A stretch of DNA of 5,729 nt, taken from NCBI GenBank assembly GCA_003529325.1, contig DPVW01000017.1:16548-22276 (forward strand), written 5' to 3'. Made by a program: the position numbers and the translations under genes. Below, piece after piece: positions 1-5,729 of the stretch. The stretch is from Candidatus Latescibacterota bacterium (GTDB taxonomy: Bacteria > Latescibacterota > UBA2968 > UBA8231). The notes beneath the pieces were generated by a model. That model was given only the letters and a program-made list of their open reading frames with translations, did no database searches and was not told the origin of the DNA. Every line of letters starts with the position of its first letter. Within the stretch, counting starts at the first letter, position 1.

Positions 1-1161
1 CGGGCGCCGCCGAATATCTCGAGTCTCTCGACAGCCAGCGAGTCGCTTGCAGGATCCAGCGGTTCTGAGGGCGAAGCTCTGCAAGGAGCTTCCCGCCGCC
101 GGTCTGCCGCAGGAGCAAGTCATCGAGGAACTCGTCGAGGATGCCCGGGACGGACTGCTGCACAGCGCCGGTGGCCGCTTCTTCGGCTGGGTCATCAGGC
201 GGCACGATCCCGGCGGCGATCGCCGCCGACTGGCTGACCTCCGTCTGGGATCAGAATGCTGGTGCCTATGCCTGTGCGCCTTCGGCATCGATCATCGAAG
301 AGGTCGTGGGCGGCTGGCTGAAGGAGATCCTCGGCCTGCCACAGCAGGCCTCCTATGCCTTCGTCACCGGTTGCCAGATGGCTCATGTCACCGCCCTGGC
401 TGCTGCTCGGCACAAGATTCTGGCCGACAAGGGTTGGTCTGTCGAGGAGCAAGGTCTGGCGGGAGGTCCACCGATTCGTGTGCTAGTGGGGGAACATCAC
501 GAGACCTTAAGACGCGCAGTTCGTCATCTCGGCATCGGCACCGATGCCATCGTCCAGGTGGCGCTGACCGATGACGGCACGATCGATGTTGCGGCCCTGC
601 GAGTGGAGCTTGAGCGGGATCTTGAAGCGCCAACGATCGTGTCCCTCGCCGCCGGTGACTTGAATCGTGGCGCTTTCGACCCATTCGACGAAGTCTGTTG
701 CCTGGCTCATGACTACAAGGGCCATCGGGCATGGGTCCACATCGATGGCGCCTTCGGCTTGTGGTCCGCCGCAAGCACCCGGTTTAGACATCTGGTCAAA
801 GGGATCGAAAAGGCTGACTCCTGGGCCACCGATGGCCACAAATGGCTGAATGTCCCGTACGACAGTGGCATCGCATTTGTCGCCGACGCTGATTCACACA
901 GGGCTTCGATGACCAAACCGATCATCAACCAGGGCCTGGTGCGATTTCTCGACCCCAATGGCGACCACGATGCGCGCACCGTCGAGATCATCGAGGCCAT
1001 CAATAAGACTGGTGAGGCCTGGTTTGGAGCAACCATGTGGCAGGGGCATGCACGTCATGCGAATCTCGCTGAGTAACTTTCGCACGATTCAGGCAGACAT
1101 CAACCGCCTCGTGACGGCGGTCCGACAGGCGCTGCAGGCGCCAAGCGTGAAATCAGCTTGA
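1..1161 (+). pseudogene. Decayed PLP-dependent (group II) amino-acid decarboxylase, 5' end outside the window
   Basis: This is the remnant of a pyridoxal-phosphate fold-type I decarboxylase of the aromatic-L-amino-acid/glutamate decarboxylase group. Intact members remove CO2 from an amino acid in the cytosol; the substrate here cannot be told. The similarity moves through three frames: GAAEYLESLDSQRVA in frame 3 (from base 3), then LRAKLCKELPAAGLPQEQVI to RFFGWVI in frame 2 (about 50-196), then GGTIPAAIAADWLTSVWDQN to GATMWQG in frame 3 (198 to about 1045), then MHVMRISLSNFRTIQADINR in frame 1 to the TGA at 1159-1161. Active-site signatures remain: HIDGAFG (cofactor Asp) near 739-759 and TDGHKWLNVPYDSG, whose Lys codon at 840-842 is the expected Schiff-base residue. 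Frame changes lie near 45-50 (one base lost), at A197 (one base extra) and in the GGGG at 1043-1046 (one G extra). The segment between HRASM and INQGLVRF is also much shorter than I expect for the family. Neighbouring genes are intact, so decay is more likely than poor sequence, though assembly error is not excluded. Confidence 0.85.
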
Positions 1162-1225
1162 CCTGATTCGAGCAAGGGCTTTGTGTCTTGGCCAAATCTC
1201 ATCCCATGAGCAGAATCACCTGAGC

Positions 1226-1233
1226 GAGAAGAG
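1226..1233 (+). promoter_or_regulatory. Possible weak ribosome binding site for the 586-residue protein
   Basis: A purine run GAGAAGAG ends three bases before the GTG at 1237. The spacing is tight and the match to a Shine-Dalgarno core is poor, so it only mildly supports this start. The rest of the 75-base gap 1162-1236 shows no convincing promoter or terminator. Confidence 0.3.
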
Positions 1234-1236
1234 CCC

Positions 1237-2997
1237 GTGACATATCTGAAGCAGAGCCATATCAGCATAGACACACCGATGGCGCCACCCGCCTGGGCGC
1301 TGATGGAGTGGGAACTGATTCGCACCCAGGAACGTGCCTGCACCGAGTTCTTTGAGAAATATTTCGATGAGCGTGGGTATCTGGAATGCATCCCTCGCTG
1401 GGGGGGCAACGATGGTCCCGACGATGCCATCGAGAATCTCGTCAACTGGCCTGTGCTCTACCTACTCGGCGGTTGTGATGATCTGCGCGCCATGTGCGAG
1501 CTCGGTTGGGAGGGTCATCTCAGGCAGTACACCGAAGCAAAGACGACAGAAGTCCCCTTTGCCCGTGATGGCATGTACTATCGCGAGTTTCCCGTCATGT
1601 TCGACTGGGTCCATAATGGCGAGGGTTTGACGACGTTCAATCTGCACGGACTCATGGATCCGACACCCCGTGAATTCGAGAACCGGGTGCGGCGTTTCGC
1701 CGGCTTCTACATGGGTGACGACCCGCAGTCGCCGAATTACGACAAAGAACACAAGATCATCCGCAGCCTGATCAATGGCAGCCGTGGACCCATGCTGCGT
1801 AAGGCGACGGCTCTGGATTGGGCAGGTGATCCCCTCGACGAGGTGGAGGAGCGCTATATCCCCCTGCACGGTGAGCGTAACTTCGAGGAGATGTTGGCGC
1901 ATTTCGAGGACTACACCGATGTCGCCGGTGACCACCCGTCGAACATGGTTGCCACCACATTGGGGCTGAATGCCTTCGCGCTAACCGGTGAAGGGAGCTA
2001 TCGCGATTGGGTGCTCGAGTATGCCGAAGCGTGGCGCCAGCGTACGATCGACAACGACGGGATCATCCCTACCAACATTGGCCTCGATGGTACCATCGGG
2101 GGCGAGTGTGATGGCAAATGGTATGGCGGCTGTTATGGCTGGGCTTTCACCGTTACGGTGCCGCAGACGGGCGCCAGGTCCAGCCGCAATACGCACTACC
2201 TGGGCATCGCCGGCTTCGGCAATGCGCTGTTGTTCAGCGGCGATCAACGTTATGTCGATGCGTGGCGGCAGATGATCGACAAGATCAACAGCCACGCGAA
2301 AGTCGTCGATGGCAAGCAGGTCTATCCCCACATGCACGGTGATGACGGTTGGTACGACTTCAAAGAGTCACCCTATTCCGCCGGCGCCTTGGACGTCTAC
2401 TACTGGTCCATGGACCGCGACGACCTGAAGCGTCTCAATAGCGACAGTGGTTGGGTGGGGTTCCTGGAGGGCAATGCTGCAGAGTATCCCGTCGAAGCCC
2501 TGCAACGGGACTTCGGACGCGTGCGGGGGCAGATGGAGAAGGTCCGCAACGACCCAACGACGCCGGATACGCGGCTGTCAGACAATCCGAATCCGCTGAA
2601 CCCGGCCACGACAGGTTCGCTGATCGAACTCATGCTGGGTGGCTTGGCGCCCAAACATGGTTGTCCACTGCACTGTCGTCTGCGGTATTTCGACCCGGCT
2701 CGGCAGCGTCCCGGAATGCCTGAGGGTGTGGGCGCCCTGATCGAGAACCTGGGGGCCGATTCCACGACGGTCACCCTGGTCAACACCGATCAAGTCGCAG
2801 GCCGCGAGGTCATCGTGCAGGGAGGCGCGTATGCGGAGCACTGCTTTGACAAGGTCACCATAGACGGCAAGGAAACCAAGGTGGACGGAACCTCTTTTGC
2901 GGTGCAGCTTGCCCCAGGCGCCGGCGCCACGTTGGAGATCGCCACGCAACGCTACGCCAGTCAACCGACCTTCGCCTTTCCCTGGGATCGTAGCTGA
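1237..2997 (+). CDS. Conserved uncharacterised protein, probable helical-barrel (six-hairpin glycosidase-like) with beta-rich C-terminal domain
   Basis: This complete 586-residue protein has no signal peptide or membrane segment, so it is expected in the cytosol. I cannot give a reaction. The body (about residues 15-480) has helical stretches separated by loops rich in Gly, Trp, Asp and His, as in (alpha/alpha)6-barrel carbohydrate-active enzymes. Marked blocks are RWGGNDGPDDAIEN (54-67), HNGEG (126-130), GDHPSN (231-236), IGLDGTIGGECDGKWYGGCY (281-300), NTHYLGIAGFGNALL (318-332) and HGDDGWYDF (367-375). The tail (about 496-575, including TLVNTDQV and APGAGATLEI) looks like a beta-sandwich. 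The acidic and aromatic loops suit sugar binding or acid/base catalysis, which is inference from character and not a family match. GTG at 1237 is chosen because residues 6-14 (QSHISIDTP) read like real protein; the next candidate is ATG at 1279 (Met15). A run of seven G at 1400-1406 stays in frame. It stands alone behind the pseudogene and converges on the DUF4416 gene. Confidence 0.6.
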   Translation: MTYLKQSHISIDTPMAPPAWALMEWELIRTQERACTEFFEKYFDERGYLECIPRWGGNDGPDDAIENLVNWPVLYLLGGCDDLRAMCELGWEGHLRQYTEAKTTEVPFARDGMYYREFPVMFDWVHNGEGLTTFNLHGLMDPTPREFENRVRRFAGFYMGDDPQSPNYDKEHKIIRSLINGSRGPMLRKATALDWAGDPLDEVEERYIPLHGERNFEEMLAHFEDYTDVAGDHPSNMVATTLGLNAFALTGEGSYRDWVLEYAEAWRQRTIDNDGIIPTNIGLDGTIGGECDGKWYGGCYGWAFTVTVPQTGARSSRNTHYLGIAGFGNALLFSGDQRYVDAWRQMIDKINSHAKVVDGKQVYPHMHGDDGWYDFKESPYSAGALDVYYWSMDRDDLKRLNSDSGWVGFLEGNAAEYPVEALQRDFGRVRGQMEKVRNDPTTPDTRLSDNPNPLNPATTGSLIELMLGGLAPKHGCPLHCRLRYFDPARQRPGMPEGVGALIENLGADSTTVTLVNTDQVAGREVIVQGGAYAEHCFDKVTIDGKETKVDGTSFAVQLAPGAGATLEIATQRYASQPTFAFPWDRS

Positions 2998-3009
2998 TGT
3001 CTTGAGCAT

Positions 3010-3525
3010 CTAGCTGCCAAGGGCGCCACGCACGCTGAGCAGAAACGCACCTACGTCCTCACGCTGATAGTCACGATAGGTCCACGGCTGTGGGCGATAG
3101 GCGCCTTTTTCGAACAGCAGCGTCACCTCTGCCCAGAGGCTCGGCGCGATGCAGATGCGGTGGCCGCTGGACTTGGTCGTCGCCAGCACGAGACTGTTGG
3201 CGGACAGCAGGCCAGGATCGACGTTGACCGTGCGCCGCCCCACATTGGCCCGGGAGCGCTCGAAGGTGATGGTTGACCCTTTGCGCTGAGCCAGTTCGGC
3301 AGGGGCCACCAGTGGGCCTAACCAGACCAGGGCCTTACACAGATCTGGACCCATTTCGGCCTCGTAATAACTGGTCATGTCAAAGTCATACACGGGGCTG
3401 CACAGGCGCACGTCGCCGAACTCGGCGGCCAGTTCATCTATTGCCTGCAGCGTTGCGGCGGCGCCAGGTGCCATGACGGCACACAAAAATGCGACAGTTC
3501 TGTCGTCATTCAGATCGAGGGGCAT
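3010..3525 (-). CDS. DUF4416 family protein
   Basis: This complete 171-residue protein is close to the usual length of DUF4416, a family of unknown function found across diverse bacteria. The family pattern is clear along the whole chain: an opening strand (TVAFLCAVMAP, 10-20), the YDFDMTSYYEAEMG block (46-59), RRTVNVDPGLL (97-107), LATTKSSGHRI (114-124), and WAEVTLLFEKG (131-141) followed by YRPQPWTYRDY (143-153). There is no signal peptide or membrane segment, so it is probably cytosolic. The conserved Asp, Tyr, His and Lys residues could form a ligand or metal site, but this is not established. ATG at 3525-3523 is preferred because the first family strand begins only about ten residues in and the next Met (18) would cut it. 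No clear ribosome binding site precedes it. It faces away from the PLP-enzyme gene and its stop lies 12 bases from the stop of the 586-residue gene. Confidence 0.9.
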   Translation of the reverse strand: MPLDLNDDRTVAFLCAVMAPGAAATLQAIDELAAEFGDVRLCSPVYDFDMTSYYEAEMGPDLCKALVWLGPLVAPAELAQRKGSTITFERSRANVGRRTVNVDPGLLSANSLVLATTKSSGHRICIAPSLWAEVTLLFEKGAYRPQPWTYRDYQREDVGAFLLSVRGALGS

Positions 3526-3544
3526 GACCAGAGGCTAAGGTTGG

Positions 3545-3580
3545 CCTGCCGCACCGGCAACCGGTGCGCTTGCCCGCAGG
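3545..3580. promoter_or_regulatory. Nested inverted repeat in the divergent intergenic region
   Basis: CGCACCGG (3550-3557) and CCGGTGCG (3561-3568) form a perfect 8-base-pair stem around CAA. Outer arms CCTGC (3545-3549) and GCAGG (3576-3580) are also complementary, with an unpaired stretch on the right side. It lies between two divergent genes, 20 bases from one start and 45 from the other. It could be an operator or a leader hairpin. No T-run follows, so a simple intrinsic terminator is unlikely. The rest of the 100-base gap shows no convincing -35/-10 pair. The role is inference; the pairing is seen directly. Confidence 0.5.
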
Positions 3581-3614
3581 GGGATCCACCTCTACCGTTG
3601 ACGCTCCCCGCTAC

Positions 3615-3618
3615 GGAG
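3615..3618 (+). promoter_or_regulatory. Ribosome binding site (GGAG) of the PLP-enzyme gene
   Basis: GGAG sits seven bases before the ATG at 3626, a standard Shine-Dalgarno core and distance. It fixes the start of the D-threonine aldolase-like gene. Confidence 0.7.
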
Positions 3619-3625
3619 ACCGAAC

Positions 3626-4687
3626 ATGCATATAGAGGAACTCGACACCCCCCATCTACTGGTCGAACTGAACGGACTCGAAGACAATCTCGACCGCTAC
3701 CAGGATTACTTCTCCAAACATGGTATCGGTTTGCGACCACACATCAAGACGCACAAGTCTCTGACCATCGCTCATATGCAGATGAGACGTGGGGCCATCG
3801 GTATCACCTGCCAGAAGCTGGGCGAAGCGGAGGTCATGGTTGCCGGTGGCGTCGATCGAGACGTGTTGATCCCATTCAATATCATGGGTCGCGCCAAGCT
3901 GGAACGACTCACTGCGCTAACGCGACGAACGACACTCACGGTAGCGGCTGACTCGAAGATCACGATCCGCGGTCTGTCGGAGGCGACGACGGCTGCGGGT
4001 GTGTCGGTGGGTGTCGTCATCGAACTCGGCGGTGCTGGCCGTTGTGGCGTTGAGACAGCGCAGCTCGCCGGCGAGTTGGCGACACTGGCTGACAGCTTGC
4101 CCGGCGTCGAACTCCGCGGGGTCATGATCATGCCAGCGCCGCCGGAGATCCGCCCCTTCCTACAGGAGTGTCTGGCGCAGTTCGACGCCAAAGGTCTGCC
4201 CTATCCCATGGTCAGCGGTGGTTCTACGCCGGCGGCATTTACGGCACACGAGATCCCTGAGTTGACCGAATTTCGTGCCGGCGAGTATCCTGTGGGCGGC
4301 ATGAAACATCTGCAGCTGCAGACACACACGGTGGCGCAATGTGCGGTCCGGGTGTTGATGACCTGTGTCAGCCGGCCGACTGCGAATCGTGCCATTTTTG
4401 ATGGCGGTAGCAAGTCTCTGAGTGCCGCCCTCTTTGCCGACGAGGAGCGCGGCTCTTTGATGGGTCACATCATCGAATTCCCCGAAGCCCGATTCTCCGA
4501 CGCATCGGAGGAGCATGGCCAGGTGGACGTGTCCCGCTGCGATCCGCAGCCGAAGATTGGCGATCGAGTGCAGGTCATACCCGTCCACCCCTGTCCCACA
4601 TTCAACGAGCACGACGTCTTTGCGGCCATTCGAGACGATCGCGTGGAGGCCCTCTGGCCCGTGCACGCACGAGGCGCCATTCGGTGA
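3626..4687 (+). CDS. D-threonine aldolase / D-serine dehydratase-like PLP enzyme (fold type III)
   Basis: This 353-residue protein is complete and probably cytosolic. It has an alanine-racemase-type TIM barrel at the N-terminus (about 1-240) and the D-serine dehydratase-like beta domain at the C-terminus (about 241-350). LDTPHLLVEL (6-15) is the family opening. RPHIKTHK (37-44) carries the expected PLP lysine, K41. GAGRCGV (136-142), VSGGSTP (196-202) and FRAGEYPVGG (216-225) line the cofactor site. SEEHG (294-298) and HPCPTFNEHD (321-330) match the metal-binding end of the family, with H321 and C323 as likely ligands. Known relatives cleave D-threonine or related beta-hydroxy-D-amino acids, or dehydrate D-serine. 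The exact substrate cannot be read here. One oddity is that the position before GAGR reads VIELGG, where many relatives have an Asp-containing V-x-V/I-D pattern. The ATG has a good GGAG upstream. Its TGA overlaps the start of the debranching-enzyme gene, so the two are probably co-transcribed. Confidence 0.9.
   Translation: MHIEELDTPHLLVELNGLEDNLDRYQDYFSKHGIGLRPHIKTHKSLTIAHMQMRRGAIGITCQKLGEAEVMVAGGVDRDVLIPFNIMGRAKLERLTALTRRTTLTVAADSKITIRGLSEATTAAGVSVGVVIELGGAGRCGVETAQLAGELATLADSLPGVELRGVMIMPAPPEIRPFLQECLAQFDAKGLPYPMVSGGSTPAAFTAHEIPELTEFRAGEYPVGGMKHLQLQTHTVAQCAVRVLMTCVSRPTANRAIFDGGSKSLSAALFADEERGSLMGHIIEFPEARFSDASEEHGQVDVSRCDPQPKIGDRVQVIPVHPCPTFNEHDVFAAIRDDRVEALWPVHARGAIR
4671..4674 (+). promoter_or_regulatory. 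Possible ribosome binding site (GAGG) for the debranching enzyme, inside the upstream gene
   Basis: GAGG lies nine bases before the GTG at 4684, within the last codons of the PLP-enzyme gene. With the GTGA overlap it supports this start and coupled translation. Confidence 0.5.
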
Positions 4688-5729
4688 ACGACACGCGTGC
4701 GCCTGCCCAAGCGGGTCTGGGGGAGGCGTGGCCCATTGTACTCGGTGCCGAGGTCACCGGAGACTTCGAGGCGGCAAGTCGTCGCGAGTGGCTGGAGACG
4801 AATGGACTTGGTGGTTGGGCGGGCTCCACCATCTGTGGTGCCCATTCGCGACGTTATCACGGTATGCTCGTGGCCGCATTGGATCCACCTGTAGGCCGTA
4901 CCGTCCTGCTGTCCAGGCTGGAGGAAACGGTCGAGATACATGGCGTACGCCACGAACTCGCGTGCAACCGTTTTCCCGGCGTCGTACATCCTCGGGGACA
5001 CGAGTATCTGGAACGCTTCGAGCGTGGCCTGTTTCCGATTTTCACCTACCACATCGATGAGCTCCTGGTGCGACGTACGGTTGCCGCCATCCACGGCCAG
5101 AACACCGTGGTGATCCGTTATGACGTGGAAGCAACAGCGGCGGCTCTGCCGGGGAGCGCATTTCTCCTGGAGGTGCGACCATTTGTTGCCGGTCGTGACT
5201 ATCATCACCTGACCCGTGCCAACGAGTCGATTCGCCAGGAAGCGGTCCTCGATGGTCGCGTTCTGCGTCTGCCCTCCTATGAGGAAGTACCTGAAGTGCG
5301 TCTGCATCTACCAGCAGCAGCGGCATTCAAGCCCGCACCAGAATGGTATTACGACTTCGAATACGATCGCGAGTTCTACCGGGGGCTCGACGGCCGGGAG
5401 GATCTGTTCACCCACGGTGTTGTCGAACTGGCGGTGCGCGCTGGCGACCAACTGACTCTGGTGGCGACGATCGAGGATGGTGCTGTCGACGGAGATGCGT
5501 TGCTGGCAACGGAGCAACTGCGTCGGCAGGAGCTGCTCGCCGACGTGCCCGACAACAGACTTGCCCGGCATCTGCACCTTGCTGCGGATCAGTTTCTCGT
5601 ACGGCGGGGGACGGATCTGCGCACGATCATCGCTGGATATCACTGGTTCACGGACTGGGGGCGGGACACGATGATCGCTCTCCCCGGGATCGCCTTGGCG
5701 ACGGGCCGTCACGATGAGGCACGCCGCAT
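4684..5729 (+). CDS. Glycogen debranching enzyme (amylo-alpha-1,6-glucosidase type), 3' end outside the window
   Basis: An open frame of 348 codons runs off the right edge without a stop. It carries the bacterial/archaeal glycogen debranching enzyme N-terminal beta domain (about residues 18-270): EWLETNGLGGWAGST (35-49), SRRYHGMLVAAL (55-66), GRTVLLSRLEETV (71-83), VRPFVAGRDYHHLTRAN (164-180) and WYYDFEYDREFYRGLDGRED (221-240). The start of the catalytic (alpha/alpha)6 barrel follows with TDLRTIIAG (310-318) and YHWFTDWGRDTMIALPG (319-335). The family hydrolyses alpha-1,6 branch points in glycogen or similar glucans in the cytosol. Members are roughly 650-720 residues, so about half is visible and the catalytic acids further along cannot be checked. 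The GTG start at 4684-4686 overlaps the TGA of the upstream gene (GTGA, 4 bases), which is the usual sign of translational coupling. No later start would keep the conserved EWLETNGLGG block except by shortening the N-terminus heavily. Confidence 0.9.
   Translation, partial: MNDTRAPAQAGLGEAWPIVLGAEVTGDFEAASRREWLETNGLGGWAGSTICGAHSRRYHGMLVAALDPPVGRTVLLSRLEETVEIHGVRHELACNRFPGVVHPRGHEYLERFERGLFPIFTYHIDELLVRRTVAAIHGQNTVVIRYDVEATAAALPGSAFLLEVRPFVAGRDYHHLTRANESIRQEAVLDGRVLRLPSYEEVPEVRLHLPAAAAFKPAPEWYYDFEYDREFYRGLDGREDLFTHGVVELAVRAGDQLTLVATIEDGAVDGDALLATEQLRRQELLADVPDNRLARHLHLAADQFLVRRGTDLRTIIAGYHWFTDWGRDTMIALPGIALATGRHDEARR

Noticed and set aside
1043..1046. Programmed frameshift at GGGG near the end of the decarboxylase
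   Set aside because: The gene has two more frame changes and a deletion, there is no clear slippery heptamer or downstream stimulator, and this family is not known to use recoding.
1158..1186. TTGACC at 1158-1163 as a -35 box for the 586-residue gene
   Set aside because: The hexamer at the right distance (TTGTGT) is a poor -10 match, and the -35 falls on the pseudogene stop. This is chance-level evidence.
2992..3015. Imperfect hairpin (AGCTGATG / CATC-T-AGCT) across both stop codons as a bidirectional terminator
   Set aside because: The stem is short and bulged, has modest G+C and lacks a T-run on either strand. It is too weak to call.
3541..3951. 136-codon plus-strand frame overlapping the PLP-enzyme start
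   Set aside because: It lies in another frame over a gene with clear catalytic motifs, and its translation is low-complexity Arg/Thr/His-rich sequence.
4465..5307. Long open frame of 280 codons on the minus strand
   Set aside because: It lies opposite the PLP-enzyme end and the debranching enzyme, which both show clear family motifs. Its translation has no recognisable motif and is Arg/Thr/His-rich, as expected of an antisense shadow in G+C-rich DNA.
5308..5712. 134-codon minus-strand open frame
   Set aside because: It is antisense to the debranching enzyme, with no motif and no ribosome binding site seen.

Overview
The window is a compact bacterial segment with high G+C by eye, GTG starts, short intergenic gaps and a 4-base gene overlap. 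It holds one decayed gene, three complete genes and one gene cut by the right edge. I see no tRNA, rRNA, CRISPR array, insertion sequence or phage gene. The lineage cannot be fixed from the sequence. The gene types (a DUF4416 protein, a bacterial/archaeal-type glycogen debranching enzyme and an uncharacterised large cytosolic protein family) would suit environmental groups such as Planctomycetota, Acidobacteriota or related uncultured phyla. That is a guess.

Layout: (1) Positions 1-1161, + strand, hold the remains of a group II PLP-dependent amino-acid decarboxylase. It is broken by three separate single-base frame changes and an apparent in-frame loss of several dozen residues. (2) Positions 1237-2997, + strand, encode an intact 586-residue protein of a conserved but uncharacterised family. 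It looks like a helical-barrel (six-hairpin glycosidase-like) body with a beta-rich tail. (3) Positions 3010-3525, - strand, encode an intact DUF4416 protein that converges on gene 2 with a 12-base gap. (4) A 100-base divergent gap (3526-3625) contains a strong inverted repeat. (5) Positions 3626-4687, + strand, encode a fold-type III PLP enzyme of the D-threonine aldolase / D-serine dehydratase family. It overlaps by GTGA with (6) a glycogen debranching enzyme from 4684 that runs off the right edge.

How the genes fit together: the only clear operon is the D-amino-acid-type PLP enzyme with the debranching enzyme. Their start-stop overlap implies translational coupling, although no textbook pathway joins them. 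The large 586-residue protein and the debranching enzyme both look carbohydrate-related, so a loose polysaccharide theme is possible. The decarboxylase appears to be a recent loss: its reading frames are still very recognisable and the neighbouring genes are undamaged. The window does not show a clear new multi-gene system. The points most worth following are the decayed decarboxylase, the uncharacterised 586-residue family and the odd coupled pair at 4684-4687.
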